64,000 bases of DNA from Actinopolymorpha cephalotaxi (GTDB lineage Bacteria; Actinomycetota; Actinomycetes; Propionibacteriales; Actinopolymorphaceae), in the NCBI RefSeq assembly GCF_013408535.1, contig NZ_JACBZA010000001.1, forward strand, positions 2,130,850-2,194,849, in the 5' to 3' direction. The stretch's first letter is position 1, and the number at the start of each line of letters is the position of its first letter. Positions 8,237 to 18,847 of this stretch are shown piece by piece. Under the pieces are notes generated by a model. The model saw only the letters and a list, made by a program, of their open reading frames with translations, did not search any database and was not told the origin of the DNA. Made by a program: the position numbers and the translations under genes.

Positions 8237-8713
8237 ATGCGACTTCGGTCGACCGTGGCCGCCTTCGTGGCGGCGCTGAGTGTGGCGATGACGGGCGTGG
8301 CGGTGCTCGGCGCGCCGGGCCCGTTCGTGGGCAGTGCGGACGCCGCCACCGCGATCCGGTTCGGCCGGATCCAGTACGACTCGCCCGGCACCGACAACCG
8401 CAGCAACAAGAGCCTGAACGCGGAGTACGTCGTGGTCCGCAACATCGGCACGACGTCGGTAAACCTTCGCGGGTGGACCGTGCGCGACGCGCAGCGCCAC
8501 GTGTACACCTTCGGCACCTTCACGCTGAAGCACGGCACCTCGGTCACCCTGCACACCGGGCGGGGGACCAACACCGCGAGCCACCGCTACTGGGGTTCGG
8601 GTGCCTACATCTGGAACAACACCGGCGACACCGCCACGTTGCGGTCCGGCTCGGGCGCGACGCAGGACACCTGCCGTTGGACCAAGGCCGGCAGCGGCGC
8701 GACCAACTGCTGA
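8237..8713 (+). CDS. Secreted lamin-tail domain (LTD) protein
   Basis: 158 residues: a signal peptide (MRLRSTVAAFVAALSVAMTG, cleavage likely after GSADA about residue 35) and one lamin-tail immunoglobulin-like domain. The LTD pattern is clear: SLNAEYVVVRNIGTTSVNLR, GWTVRDAQRHVYTFGTFTL and YIWNNTGDTATLR. In bacteria such domains occur on exported, often cell-surface or nuclease-linked proteins; this one is free-standing. ATG 8237 is preceded by GGGGGG at 8222-8227. Two late cysteines (TCRWTK, TNC) could form a disulphide. Its ligand is unknown. Confidence 0.85.
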   Translation: MRLRSTVAAFVAALSVAMTGVAVLGAPGPFVGSADAATAIRFGRIQYDSPGTDNRSNKSLNAEYVVVRNIGTTSVNLRGWTVRDAQRHVYTFGTFTLKHGTSVTLHTGRGTNTASHRYWGSGAYIWNNTGDTATLRSGSGATQDTCRWTKAGSGATNC

Positions 8714-8727
8714 CGCCCGTCACGAAC

Positions 8728-8761
8728 GTCTGCCCGCCGGCCCACCGCCCGGCGGGCAGAC
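8728..8761. terminator. Bidirectional terminator hairpin, 13-bp stem
   Basis: A perfect 13-bp stem (8728-8740 with 8749-8761, sequence GTCTGCCCGCCGG on the left) closes an 8-base loop between two convergent genes. It is placed to stop transcription from both sides. Confidence 0.75.
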
Positions 8762-8859
8762 TTGTCTCCGGACCTATCCTCAGGCATGACGTACGGACTG
8801 TCGGCCGAGCTTGTGTGCTGGGCCGGCGGCCGGGCTCAGGGCTGGGCTTACAGCTCGGC

Positions 8860-10062
8860 TTACGGCTCCACACCGTCGGTCTGGAAGCCGATGGTCGCGC
8901 TGGCACGGCGCACAGCACCGACCGGGTCGTGCGGCACCACCTCGTCGAGGAACGCGTAGTCCTTGGCGACGTCACCGAGCCCCGGAACCCGCTTGGCGAC
9001 CTGCCACCAGCCGGCGATGTCGGCCCAGCCCGGCGCCGACAACGAGCCGCCGAAGTGCTGGACTGACAGCGCGGCGCACAGGTTGGCGAACCGCAGCCGG
9101 TGCAGCAACGGCCAGCCGGACAGCGTGGACGTGACGAACCCGGCGGCGAAGACGTCGCCGGCACCGGTCGCGTCCATCGCCTCGACCGGAAGGGCGGGCA
9201 CGTCGGCGTGCTCCCCGGTCTCGTTGTCGACGGCCAGCGCACCCTTGCTGCCCCGGGTGACCACCGCCACCGGGACCAGGTTGCCGAGCTTCGACAGAGC
9301 CGCCTCGGGGGTGTCGGTGCGGGTGTAGGCGAGGGCCTCCGGAGTGTTGGGCATGAACGCGTAGCAGGAGCTGAGGCGTTCCAGCAGCTCCTGCGACCAC
9401 TGTTCGGTCGGGTCCCAGCCGACGTCGGCGAAGACCCGGGTGCCCTCGGCGGCCGCCTTGCGGGTCCAGTCCTCCATCTCCGGGCCGAGATCGACGAAGC
9501 AGGCCCGGCTGCGCGGCAGCCCGCTGGTGGCGATCATCTCGTCGGCGGACAGTGGCGGCTCGTGCGCGTGGGTGATCAGGCTGCGGTCGGCCTGGTAGGC
9601 AAGAGACACCGTGACCGGCGAGTGCCAGTGGGGGAACTCCCGCGACGCCGTCAGGTCGACGTCCTCCTGCTGTTCGAGGGTGCGCCGGCAGAACGTGCCG
9701 TACACGTCGTGGCCGAACGCGGCGGCGAGGGAGGTGCGCAGCCCGAGCCGGGACAGTGCGATCGCGAGGTTGGCGACGCCGCCGGGGGAGCAGCCCATGC
9801 CGTCGGTGTAGATCTCGGTTCCGCTGGTGGGCGGGCCGGCCAGGCCGGTGAAGATGATGTCCAGGAACACCGTGCCGGACAGGAAGACGTCGAACGGCGG
9901 GTCGTCGGGGCGGCGTACGGCGGCCATCGGGTCGTGGGCCGGCCCACGACCGACGACCCGGCCCAGCTCCCACGGGGTGCTGCTGGGGTCGCTGGAGCCG
10001 GCGTTCGGGCCGGTGGGGTGGGCGGCCGCGTCCGGACCCGGCCTGCCTTCCGCCGTGTCCAT
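8860..10062 (-). CDS. PfkB family carbohydrate kinase
   Basis: 400-residue ribokinase-fold sugar kinase. The substrate-side Gly motif is GMGCSPGGVANLAIALSRLG and the ATP/anion-hole signature is DATGAGDVFAAGF, with catalytic base D303. The first 55 residues are a disordered Pro/Gly/Asp-rich extension not found in typical members; the kinase proper begins near FDVFLSGTVFLDII. The ATG at 10062 has a good GAGGGAG ribosome site, which supports the long form; an internal ATG at 9927 is the alternative. The phosphorylated sugar (fructose, ribose, tagatose-type or nucleoside) cannot be decided from sequence. No sugar operon flanks it. Confidence 0.9.
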   Translation of the reverse strand: MDTAEGRPGPDAAAHPTGPNAGSSDPSSTPWELGRVVGRGPAHDPMAAVRRPDDPPFDVFLSGTVFLDIIFTGLAGPPTSGTEIYTDGMGCSPGGVANLAIALSRLGLRTSLAAAFGHDVYGTFCRRTLEQQEDVDLTASREFPHWHSPVTVSLAYQADRSLITHAHEPPLSADEMIATSGLPRSRACFVDLGPEMEDWTRKAAAEGTRVFADVGWDPTEQWSQELLERLSSCYAFMPNTPEALAYTRTDTPEAALSKLGNLVPVAVVTRGSKGALAVDNETGEHADVPALPVEAMDATGAGDVFAAGFVTSTLSGWPLLHRLRFANLCAALSVQHFGGSLSAPGWADIAGWWQVAKRVPGLGDVAKDYAFLDEVVPHDPVGAVRRASATIGFQTDGVEP

Positions 10063-10394
10063 GGGTTTCTCCCTCGCTCTTGCCCGGGCGTACCCGTCCG
10101 GGCGTACTTCTCTGGGCGTCTTCTCCGGGCAACCGGATGTGGGGACTTACCGTAGCGCGCGAACCGGCGGTGTCGGCTGTCCGGGGCCGGTCAGTCGTAC
10201 GGATGTCATGACAATGTTCCGGAGTGCGGGCACCGGGCGCCGTGGCGTGAGCGGCTGCCCGGCTGCGGGCTCGCGAAGCCGGGCGGGTGCGGACGTGGTT
10301 GTGCCCCGGACGACCGGGGCGTCCGGGGCACGAGGGGATGGTGCTTCGAGCCGGGCCGCCCGGGGTCGGGCCCCACGCGGCCGGCTACGGAGGG
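10063..10394. other. 332-base region between the PfkB and sigma factor genes
   Basis: Both flanking genes are on the minus strand. The region holds the leader of the PfkB gene, including a perfect 10-base palindrome TGTCATGACA at 10204-10213 that could be an operator, and a strong hairpin at 10301-10331 behind the sigma factor. No open frame with coding character is seen. Confidence 0.45.
10301..10331 (-). terminator. Hairpin terminator behind the sigma factor gene
   Basis: A perfect 12-bp stem (GTGCCCCGGACG at 10301-10312 with its complement at 10320-10331) and a 7-base loop lie 64 bases beyond the sigma factor stop. No T-run follows, as is usual for GC-rich actinobacterial terminators. Confidence 0.6.
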
Positions 10395-11357
10395 TCAGGC
10401 CGCGTTCGGCCCGACCAGGTCGGGCTCGGCGATCTTGCGGAGGCGGTGCAGGGCGTCGCGCTCAAGCTGGCGAACCCGCTCGCGGGAGAGCCCGAACCGG
10501 TCGGCGATCTCCGCGAGCTTCCACGGCCTGCCGTCGTCCAGGCCGTACCGCAGCCGGACGATCTCCGCGGACCGGTCGTCGAGGGTCTCGATCAGGGCGG
10601 CGAGCCGCGAGCTGGACTCGGCGGCGACGACCGTCTCGTCCGGACCCGGCATGACGTCACGGGCGACCAGGTCGCCGAGCGAGGTCTCGCCGTCGTCGTC
10701 GACGGTGACGTCCAGCGACACGTGGTCACGTCCCCAGCTGACGAGCTCCTCCACTCGGTGCTCCCCGACACCGAGCTGGGCGGCGAGCTCGGCGGTCTCG
10801 GGGTCGCGCCCGAGCTCGCGCTCCAGCGCTCGGCGGGCCGCGCCGAGCGCGTTCAGGTCCTCGACCACATGCACCGGAAGCCGGACGACCCGCGCCTGCT
10901 GGGCGATTCCTCGCGTGATGGCCTGACGGATCCACCAGGTGGCGTAGGTGGAGAACTTGTAACCCTTGGTGTAGTCGAACTTCTCGATCGCGCGGATCAG
11001 GCCGGTGTTGCCCTCCTGTACGAGGTCGAGCAACGGCAGCCCGGATCGTCCGTAACGGCGTGCGATGGAGACGACAAGTCGAAGGTTCGCCTCGAGGAAG
11101 TGGCGCTTGGCCCGGCGGCCCTCGTCGCCGATCCAGGTCAGCTCGTCCTGGGTCGCACCGGCCGACCTCTGGGCCGGAATTCCCGTGCGGCCTCCGTCGA
11201 GGAGTTGCTCGGCAAGCTGACCGGCCTCGATGGCCTTCGCAAGCTCGACTTCCTGCGCCGCGTCGAGCAGCGGCGTTCGAGAGATCTCGTCGAGGTAGCG
11301 ACCGACGAGGTCGCGATCTTCGACAAGGTCTTCGGCGTGGCGGCGGCGCACTGGCAA
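10395..11357 (-). CDS. RNA polymerase sigma-70 family factor, group 2
   Basis: 320-residue non-essential-type (group 2) sigma factor. Regions in order: 1.2 (DLVGRYLDEISRTPLLDAAQ), 2.1-2.4 ([53 protein letters not shown]), region 3 and region 4.2 (GLSRERVRQLERDALHRLRK). It lacks the long N-terminal region 1.1 of the housekeeping factor, and its region 2.4 resembles the primary factor, so overlapping promoter recognition is likely. This layout resembles mycobacterial SigB or streptomycete Hrd paralogues. It is one of three sigma-70 family genes in this window; the other two are a tandem pair near 29-31 kb. Confidence 0.93.
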   Translation of the reverse strand: MPVRRRHAEDLVEDRDLVGRYLDEISRTPLLDAAQEVELAKAIEAGQLAEQLLDGGRTGIPAQRSAGATQDELTWIGDEGRRAKRHFLEANLRLVVSIARRYGRSGLPLLDLVQEGNTGLIRAIEKFDYTKGYKFSTYATWWIRQAITRGIAQQARVVRLPVHVVEDLNALGAARRALERELGRDPETAELAAQLGVGEHRVEELVSWGRDHVSLDVTVDDDGETSLGDLVARDVMPGPDETVVAAESSSRLAALIETLDDRSAEIVRLRYGLDDGRPWKLAEIADRFGLSRERVRQLERDALHRLRKIAEPDLVGPNAA

Positions 11358-11508
11358 GATGACTTCCCTCCCGGCTCGGGACGCGGACCCGGTGGCAGGC
11401 CCGTGAGACGCCCGAGATCTCGCTCACCCAGGTCAACGTCCCGGACGGTCGGACGAATTCCCGGCACGGGGAGTGTTCATCGCGGGGAGGCGGGCTGCTT
11501 TCTCCCGG

Positions 11509-13068
11509 TCACGGCGCGTTCGCGTCGCTCGCCCCGGATCCGGCGTGGATGTCGCGTACGGCCTGCACGGTGTCGGCCTCCGCCGCGGGCTTGTCCTCGC
11601 GGTAGCGCAGGACCCGGGCGAACCGCAACGCCATCCCTCCCGGATAGCGGGACGAGGTTTGGATGCCGTCGAAGGCGATCTCGATCACCAGCTCCGGCCG
11701 CACGTGGACCGTCCAGCGGTCACGGTGGGTCTCCAGCTCCAGCAGCCGCTCGGTCTGCCACCGCAGCAACTCGTCGGTGAGGCCCTTGAACGTCTTGCCC
11801 AGCATCACGAACCCGCCGGTCTCCGGATCGCGCGCGCCGAGGTGGAGGTTGGAAAGAAGGCCGGTGCGCCGCCCGTGCCCCCACTCGACGGCCAGCACCA
11901 CCAGATCGAGGGTGTGCCGCGGCTTGACCTTGATCCATGCGGAGCCCCTGCGGCCGGCGTCGTAGGGCGCGCTCAGCGACTTGACCACGACGCCCTCGTG
12001 ACCGCGGCGTACGGCGTCGGCGAAGAACGCATCCGCCTCGCCCGGATCGGCGGTGACCAGGCGCGGCACGACCAGCTCGTCCGGAAGGACACTCTCCAGC
12101 ACCGACCATCGCTCCGCACCCGGTGCGGTGAGCAGGTCGGTGCCGTCGTGGTGGAGGACGTCGAAGAAGAACGCGCTCAACGGCACCCTGGCCCGTGACT
12201 GCCCGGTGCCACCGCGCGTGCCGACCCGGCTGGCGGTGACCTGGAACGGCCGGGGCCGCCGGGCCTCGTCCAGGGCGAGCACCTCGCCGTCGAGGACGAG
12301 CGACCCTGCGGGGAGGGCGCGCACCGTGGCGACGACCTCGGGCAGCCGGTCGGTCACGTCGTCCAGGGTGCGGGTGAAGATGCGTACGACGTCTCCGGTG
12401 CGGTGCACCTGGATGCGAATCCCGTCGAGCTTCCATTCCAGCGCGGCGGGCCCGGCCAGCTTGCCGAGTGCCTCGGGCACGCCGGGTGCGGGGGAGGCGA
12501 GCATCGGGCGCAGCGGCCGGCCCACTTCCAGCCGGAACGCGTCGAGCACGGCGACGTCGCCACCGCCGGAGACGGCTGCCCGGGCCACCGGGGCGATCGC
12601 GCCGGCGACCATGATCGCCCGGCGTACCTGCGCCGCGGGCAGGTCACTGGCGCGGATCACCGCGTCGACCATCACGCCGTCCAGCGCGCCCTGGCGGAGC
12701 TCTCCGGTCACCAGCCCGGCCAGCAGGCCTTGCTCGGCGCCGGTCGCCCGCGACCACAGTGCGGTGAGCAGGTCGCGCCGGCGTTGCTGGGATCCGCTGC
12801 CCGCCACCTCGGCGATCTCGGCGAAGGCGGCGTCGACCTCGCTCACGCCGAGCGTCGGCCGGTCGGCCGCCGCAGGCAGCTCGCGCAGGGCGGCGTAGCC
12901 CACACCGGTGCGGCGCTGGCGGAGCTCACCGGCGAGGTAGGACACCACCAGCGGCACTTCGTCGGGGTCGGCTGCCCGCAGGCAGTCGGCGATCCGGCGT
13001 ACCTTCTCCAGCCGCGAGGACGTGCCGGAGACCGCCGCGGAGGCCTGCGCGAGGTCGTCGAGGAGCAT
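11509..13068 (-). CDS. ligB: ATP-dependent DNA ligase (LigB type)
   Basis: 519-residue ATP-dependent ligase that seals nicks in duplex DNA. The adenylated lysine is K213 in LEWKLDGIRIQVHR (motif I). Further nucleotidyl-transferase motifs are LVLDGEVLAL (III), FFFDVLH (IIIa), HEGVVVKSL (IV) and SAWIKVKPRHTLDLVV (V). An N-terminal all-helical DNA-binding domain (1-190) and a C-terminal OB fold complete it. Mycobacterial LigB has the same architecture and about the same length. The start is ATG 13068; the long upstream in-frame extension overlaps the divergent pyrD control region and is not plausible. Usually dispensable beside the NAD-dependent LigA. Confidence 0.94.
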   Translation of the reverse strand: MLLDDLAQASAAVSGTSSRLEKVRRIADCLRAADPDEVPLVVSYLAGELRQRRTGVGYAALRELPAAADRPTLGVSEVDAAFAEIAEVAGSGSQQRRRDLLTALWSRATGAEQGLLAGLVTGELRQGALDGVMVDAVIRASDLPAAQVRRAIMVAGAIAPVARAAVSGGGDVAVLDAFRLEVGRPLRPMLASPAPGVPEALGKLAGPAALEWKLDGIRIQVHRTGDVVRIFTRTLDDVTDRLPEVVATVRALPAGSLVLDGEVLALDEARRPRPFQVTASRVGTRGGTGQSRARVPLSAFFFDVLHHDGTDLLTAPGAERWSVLESVLPDELVVPRLVTADPGEADAFFADAVRRGHEGVVVKSLSAPYDAGRRGSAWIKVKPRHTLDLVVLAVEWGHGRRTGLLSNLHLGARDPETGGFVMLGKTFKGLTDELLRWQTERLLELETHRDRWTVHVRPELVIEIAFDGIQTSSRYPGGMALRFARVLRYREDKPAAEADTVQAVRDIHAGSGASDANAP

Positions 13069-13180
13069 GAAAGCATTCTGACGGCGACCACCGACAGGCC
13101 GTAGGACCCGTTGGCCCGTACGCCATCGCACACCTTTCGCACGTCTGCGCTCGAGGGCCGGACACGACGCCGGGACGGAC

Positions 13181-14407
<1,227 letters not shown>

Positions 14408-14433
14408 GTCGCTTCCGGAAGGGAGTGACCGGA

Positions 14434-14467
14434 GGGGCCGCCGCCGGGGGTTCGAGGTGGCGGCCCC
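14434..14467. terminator. Hairpin between convergent pyrD and pepD
   Basis: GGGGCCGCC (14434-14442) pairs perfectly with GGCGGCCCC (14459-14467) across a 16-base loop, in the 66-base gap between two convergent genes. Confidence 0.55.
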
Positions 14468-14473
14468 GGACGC

Positions 14474-16144
14474 TCAGCGGGACCAGGGGAAGGGCAGTCC
14501 GTTGCCCTGCCCGTTGTCCTGTCCGTTGCCCTGGTCGCCAGGGGCCTGGTTGTTCTGGTCCTGTTGCTGGTTCTGCTGCGGCTGCGGGGTCTTGCCGCCG
14601 TCGGTACCCAGCGTCACGTCGACGGTCTTCGACGTGCCGCCGCGGACGTAGGTCACCGTCACCTTGTCGCCGGGCCGGTAGGAGCGCACCGCCGCGATCA
14701 GGCTGTCCGGGTCGGAGATCTGGCGGTCGTCCACCTTGGTGATGACGTCGCCCTTCCGCAGCCCCGCCTTGTCGGCCGCGCCGCCGGCGTTCACCGCCTG
14801 CAGGGAGGCGCCGTTGCCCACGCCGTCGTTGCCGGAGGTTGCCGTCACCGAGACGGCGAGCTGGGCGTGTTCGGCGCGGCCGTTGGCGATGAGTTCCTTC
14901 GCGATCGGCCTGGCCTCGTCGATCGGGATGGCGAAGCCCACCCCGATGCTGCCGCTCTGACCGCCCATCGAGCTGCCGAGCGTGGCGATGGCGCTGTTGA
15001 TGCCCACCACCTGGCCGGCCATGTTGACCAGCGCACCGCCGGAGTTGCCGGGGTTGATCGCCGCGTCGGTCTGGATCGCGTCGATGACGGTGTTCGAGCT
15101 GGACTGGTCGCTGCCGGAGTCACTGCTGCGAACCGGGCGGTTCTTCGCGCTGACGATGCCGGAGGTCACGGTGCCCGACAGGCCCAGCGGAGATCCGATC
15201 GCGACGACGTTCTGGCCGACGCTCAGGTCGGAGGACCGGCCGAGCTGGGCCGGATGCAGGCCGGACTTCCGGTTGGCCCGGATCACGGCGAGGTCGGTGG
15301 TCGGGTCCGTGCCGACGACGGACGCCTTCACGGTCTTCCCGTCGTTGAACGTGACGCTGAGCCGGCCGCCCTGGCTGCCGGCCGCCGCGACGTGGTTGTT
15401 GGTGAGGATCAGCCCGTCGTCGCTGAGGACGATGCCGCTGCCGTTGCCGGTGCCCTGTGAGGTCGCGATCGTGATCGACACCACGCTCGGCAGCACCTTG
15501 TCGGCCACCTGCTGCACACTGCCCACCGGGGCCGAGGCGGCGTTCTGCGACCGCGCCGCCGGCTCGTCCAGAGCAGTGGAGGAGCTGCCCGGCTGGTCGT
15601 GACCGAAGTAGTCGGTCGCGGCCGCTCCGACTCCGCCGCCGAGCAGCCCGGCGACGAGCGCGAGGGCGGCGACCCCGGCGGCCGAGCGCCGTCGCGGACG
15701 GCCCGAGTCGGTTCCGGTCGTCCGGCCCTGGTCGGTGGGCGGTCCGCCGAAGCCTCCGGAGTACGAACCCGCGTACGAGCCGGGTTGGGGAGAGGGGCTG
15801 TACGCCTGGCCGTAGGGGTTCGGGCCGTACGCGGTGTGGCCGGCGTACGACTGTCCGTACGACGAACCGCCCTGCGTCTGGGAGCCCTGCGTCGAACCGC
15901 CCTGCGTCTGGGTGCCCTCGGCGTGGCTCTCCTGGTCACGGGCGCCCTGGCCTGGCGGCTGCGCGGGGTCCTGGCCCTGCGGCTGCGCGGCGTACGGGGG
16001 CAGCGGAGCGGTGTCCTCGCGCCCGCCTGTGGACGAGACCGGCTGGCCGTCCGGGCGCGCTGCAGCCGGCTCGTGCGCGGAAGATGCGGGAGCCGTCCCG
16101 TCGGTGCGGTCCGGCCGGCCCGGCGTGGGTGTCGTCTCGTTCAT
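14474..16144 (-). CDS. pepD: Membrane-anchored HtrA/DegP-type serine protease, PepD-like
   Basis: 556-residue S1C protease. Order: a disordered Gln/Gly/Ser/Tyr-rich cytoplasmic region (1-150) with short repeats such as TQGGS, one transmembrane helix (about 155-177), trypsin-like domain with triad H251 (TNNHVAA), D284 (TDLAVI) and S368 (NPGNSGGAL), one PDZ domain (about 430-515, AGLRKGDVITKVDD) and a Gln/Asn-rich tail. The protease faces outside and would handle misfolded exported proteins. It lies 73 bases downstream of the histidine kinase in the same order as mycobacterial mprA-mprB-pepD, where PepD feeds back on the stress response. Function by analogy is well supported; direct regulation is inferred. 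Confidence 0.92.
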   Translation of the reverse strand: MNETTPTPGRPDRTDGTAPASSAHEPAAARPDGQPVSSTGGREDTAPLPPYAAQPQGQDPAQPPGQGARDQESHAEGTQTQGGSTQGSQTQGGSSYGQSYAGHTAYGPNPYGQAYSPSPQPGSYAGSYSGGFGGPPTDQGRTTGTDSGRPRRRSAAGVAALALVAGLLGGGVGAAATDYFGHDQPGSSSTALDEPAARSQNAASAPVGSVQQVADKVLPSVVSITIATSQGTGNGSGIVLSDDGLILTNNHVAAAGSQGGRLSVTFNDGKTVKASVVGTDPTTDLAVIRANRKSGLHPAQLGRSSDLSVGQNVVAIGSPLGLSGTVTSGIVSAKNRPVRSSDSGSDQSSSNTVIDAIQTDAAINPGNSGGALVNMAGQVVGINSAIATLGSSMGGQSGSIGVGFAIPIDEARPIAKELIANGRAEHAQLAVSVTATSGNDGVGNGASLQAVNAGGAADKAGLRKGDVITKVDDRQISDPDSLIAAVRSYRPGDKVTVTYVRGGTSKTVDVTLGTDGGKTPQPQQNQQQDQNNQAPGDQGNGQDNGQGNGLPFPWSR

Positions 16145-16217
16145 GGTCCCTAGGTTTGTCCCGGTAGCTGAGAGCCGACTGAGAGCCCCCCGTGAGCGGG
16201 CGAAGAAATGCCGGGTC

Positions 16218-17744
16218 TCAGCGGTTTCGGCGGGGGTGGTCGACGGGCGGAGAGGTCTGTGGGGGCGGGTTGACGGGTGGGGCCTGCGCCGGCGCGTTCA
16301 TCCCGGGCAGCACAAGAGTCATCAGCGTCCCGCCGTGCTGGCCGCGCCCGACACTGACCGTACCCCCGTGCCGGTCGGCGGCCTGCTTGACGATCGCCAG
16401 GCCGAGGCCCGATCCCGGCATCGTCCGCGCCTCGGTGGACCGGTAGAACCGCTCGAAGACGTGTGGAGCGTCGGCTTCGGCGATTCCGGGACCCTGGTCG
16501 GCCACGGTGAGGACCCCGTCGCGCAGGCGTACCGTCACGGCGGCGTTCGGCGGGCTCCACTTCGCGGCGTTGTCGAGCAGGTTGGTCACCGCCCGTTCGA
16601 GGGCCTGGGAGTCGCCGAAGACGGTCCAGGGCTGGGTCTCGACGTCGAAGCGCACGGCGGGGGCCCGGCGGCGTACCCGCTCGGCCGCGCCGGCCACGAC
16701 GTCGGCGAGGTCCACGGGCGCGTGCGCGGTGGCGGGCGGGTCCTCGCGGGACAGCTCCACAAGGTCGCCCACCAGGACGGAGAGCTCGGCCATCTGGGCG
16801 CGCACGTCGGCCAGCAGCGCGAACCGGTCCTCCCGGGAGAGCCCGGGCCGGGCCTCGCTCTGGGCGAGCAGGTCGAGGTTGGTACGCAGACTGGTGAGTG
16901 GCGTACGCAACTCGTGGCCGGCGTCGGCGATCAGCCGGCGTTCCCGAGCGCGGGCCGCGGCCAGCGCGGACAGCATCGAGTTGAAGGCGTGCGCCAGCCG
17001 GGCGAGCTCGTCGTCGCCCTGCACCGGGATGGGGCGCAGCTCGCCGGTACGGGCGACGTGCTCGGCGCCGGCGGTGAGCCGCTCCACCGGGCGCAGGCCG
17101 GTCCGGGCGACGGCGACACCGGCGTACGCCGCGGCCGCAACCCCACCCGCACCGACGAGGAACAGGACGAACCCCAGCCGGGACAGGAGGTCCTCGGTGC
17201 CGGCGCGGGACTGGCCGAGAACGAGCGCCCAGCCCGGACCCCGTCCGGCCGGCACCGCCACCACGCGGTAGCTCTGACCGCCCATCGCCGCGGTGCGCAC
17301 GCTTTCGGGTACCTCGCCCCTCGCCACTGCCCGCTCCGGTGCGCCGAGCGGCGGCGCGATCGGGTTGCCGTCGTGGTCGCTGGCCGAGATGAACCTGTCG
17401 TTCGCGTTGAGGAGCGCGATCCGGATGTCGGCTGCGCCGAGCGCCTCCGACGGCACCCGGGCGAGAAAGCCCTGCTCGGCCAGCGGACCGGCCGCCGCGG
17501 CGCGGGCGCGGTCGAGCAGGTTGGCGTCCACCTGGTCGAGCAGCGACACCCGCACGGTGATGTACGCCGCGAGCGAGATGAGGACCACGATGATGCCCAC
17601 CCCGAACGCCGCCAGCAGCCCGACCCGGTTGCGCAGGCTGACCGAGCGCAGACGGTTCTGGGTCGAGGTCCGTGCGGTGCTTCCGCCCGGGCCGCCGCTT
17701 CCACCGCCGGCGGCCGGAGGCGTTCTCGGTTCGTTCAGGCTCAT
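16218..17744 (-). CDS. mprB: Sensor histidine kinase, MprB-like
   Basis: 508-residue membrane kinase. Two transmembrane helices (about 41-63 and 191-212) flank an extracytoplasmic sensor of about 125 residues, followed by a HAMP segment, the phospho-accepting His277 in [14 protein letters not shown], the N box ([11 protein letters not shown]392), G1 (DQGPGI) and G2 ([11 protein letters not shown]). A Pro-rich tail ends it. Its start overlaps the response regulator stop by 4 bases. Gene order regulator-kinase-HtrA protease matches the MprAB envelope-stress system. The stimulus is not readable from sequence. Confidence 0.93.
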   Translation of the reverse strand: MSLNEPRTPPAAGGGSGGPGGSTARTSTQNRLRSVSLRNRVGLLAAFGVGIIVVLISLAAYITVRVSLLDQVDANLLDRARAAAAGPLAEQGFLARVPSEALGAADIRIALLNANDRFISASDHDGNPIAPPLGAPERAVARGEVPESVRTAAMGGQSYRVVAVPAGRGPGWALVLGQSRAGTEDLLSRLGFVLFLVGAGGVAAAAYAGVAVARTGLRPVERLTAGAEHVARTGELRPIPVQGDDELARLAHAFNSMLSALAAARARERRLIADAGHELRTPLTSLRTNLDLLAQSEARPGLSREDRFALLADVRAQMAELSVLVGDLVELSREDPPATAHAPVDLADVVAGAAERVRRRAPAVRFDVETQPWTVFGDSQALERAVTNLLDNAAKWSPPNAAVTVRLRDGVLTVADQGPGIAEADAPHVFERFYRSTEARTMPGSGLGLAIVKQAADRHGGTVSVGRGQHGGTLMTLVLPGMNAPAQAPPVNPPPQTSPPVDHPRRNR

Positions 17745-18421
17745 GGTGGGGTGTCGCGGAGTACGTAGCCCACGCCACGCACGGTGTGCAGCAGCCGGGG
17801 CTCGTCGCCGGCCTCGGTCTTGCGGCGGAGGTAGCCGACGTAGACCTCGAGGGAGTTGGCGGAGGTGGGGAAGTCGAATCCCCAGACATCCTCGAGGATC
17901 TGGGACCGCTCCAGGACCTGCCGGGGATGACGCAGGAAGAGTTCGAGCAGGGAGAACTCCGTGCGGGTCAGGCTGATCTGCCGGTCGCCGCGGCGTACCT
18001 CCCGCGTCGCCGGGTCGAGGGTGAGGTCGGCGTACGACAGCAGCGAACTGTCCGCGCCCGGGGTGGAGCGGCGCATCAGGGCCCGCAGCCGGGCCAGCAG
18101 TTCCTCCAGCGCGAACGGCTTGCTGAGGTAGTCGTCGGCTCCGGCGTCCAGACCGGCCACCCGGTCGGCGACGGCATCCCTCGCGGTGAGCACGAGTACG
18201 GGTACGTCGTTGCCGGTGGCGCGCAGCGCACGGCAGGTGGCGATCCCGTCCAGCCGGGGCATCATCACGTCCAGCACGACCGCGTCGGGGCTGGAGGCAG
18301 CCACCCGCCGGAGCGCCTGCTCGCCGTTCTCGGCGAGGTCGACGTCGTAGCCGTTGAAGACCAGCGAGCGCCGCAGGGAGTCACGGACACCCTGGTCGTC
18401 GTCCACCACGAGAATTCGCAC
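17741..18421 (-). CDS. mprA: OmpR-family response regulator, MprA-like
   Basis: 226-residue response regulator: receiver domain with acidic pocket D8/D9, phospho-acceptor D51 ([12 protein letters not shown]) and K101 ([20 protein letters not shown]), then a winged-helix DNA-binding domain (about 130-225, [20 protein letters not shown] and [12 protein letters not shown]). It is the first gene of the regulator-kinase-protease unit and overlaps the kinase by 4 bases (ATGA type coupling). In mycobacteria MprA activates its own operon and pepD, plus stress sigma factors; the same is inferred here from synteny. Confidence 0.93.
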   Translation of the reverse strand: MRILVVDDDQGVRDSLRRSLVFNGYDVDLAENGEQALRRVAASSPDAVVLDVMMPRLDGIATCRALRATGNDVPVLVLTARDAVADRVAGLDAGADDYLSKPFALEELLARLRALMRRSTPGADSSLLSYADLTLDPATREVRRGDRQISLTRTEFSLLELFLRHPRQVLERSQILEDVWGFDFPTSANSLEVYVGYLRRKTEAGDEPRLLHTVRGVGYVLRDTPP

Positions 18422-18486
18422 GGGATCAGTCTGCCCCGCTCACCTGAACAGAGGCTGAGCGCGCGCTCACGACACGTCCACCGAGG

Positions 18487-18774
18487 TCAACGGCGGATCT
18501 CGAAGCCGGTGAGCCCTTCGGGTGATTCGGGAAACTCCTCCACCTTGTCCACCCGGGCCGCGGGCGGACCTGACCGGCACCAGTCGACCAGGGCACGCAC
18601 CCCCTCGGGACCGCCCTCGAAGGCGGCCTCCACCGACCCGTCGGGCTGGTTGCGTACCCACCCGGCGACGTCGTGCTCGTCGGCGGTACGCCGGCAGGTG
18701 TCGCGGAAGAAGACGCCCTGGACGGCGCCGTGGACGACGACCCGGACACGGGCGGAGGGGACCGAAGCGGACAT
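18487..18774 (-). CDS. acyP: Acylphosphatase
   Basis: 95-residue enzyme that hydrolyses acyl phosphates. Both active-site blocks are present: VRVVVHGAVQGVFFRDTCRR, with the phosphate-binding Arg, and VAGWVRNQPDGSVEAAFEG, with the catalytic Asn. Family length is about 90-100. It lies 65 bases upstream of the mprA-like regulator on the same strand, so read-through into the two-component operon is possible. Confidence 0.93.
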   Translation of the reverse strand: MSASVPSARVRVVVHGAVQGVFFRDTCRRTADEHDVAGWVRNQPDGSVEAAFEGGPEGVRALVDWCRSGPPAARVDKVEEFPESPEGLTGFEIRR

Positions 18775-18847
18775 GGCCCCAGCTTGCCGTGCCGGCCGGT
18801 CGCCCAGGCGGTCAGGGCCGATTTCAGGGCCGATTTCAGGGCGGATC

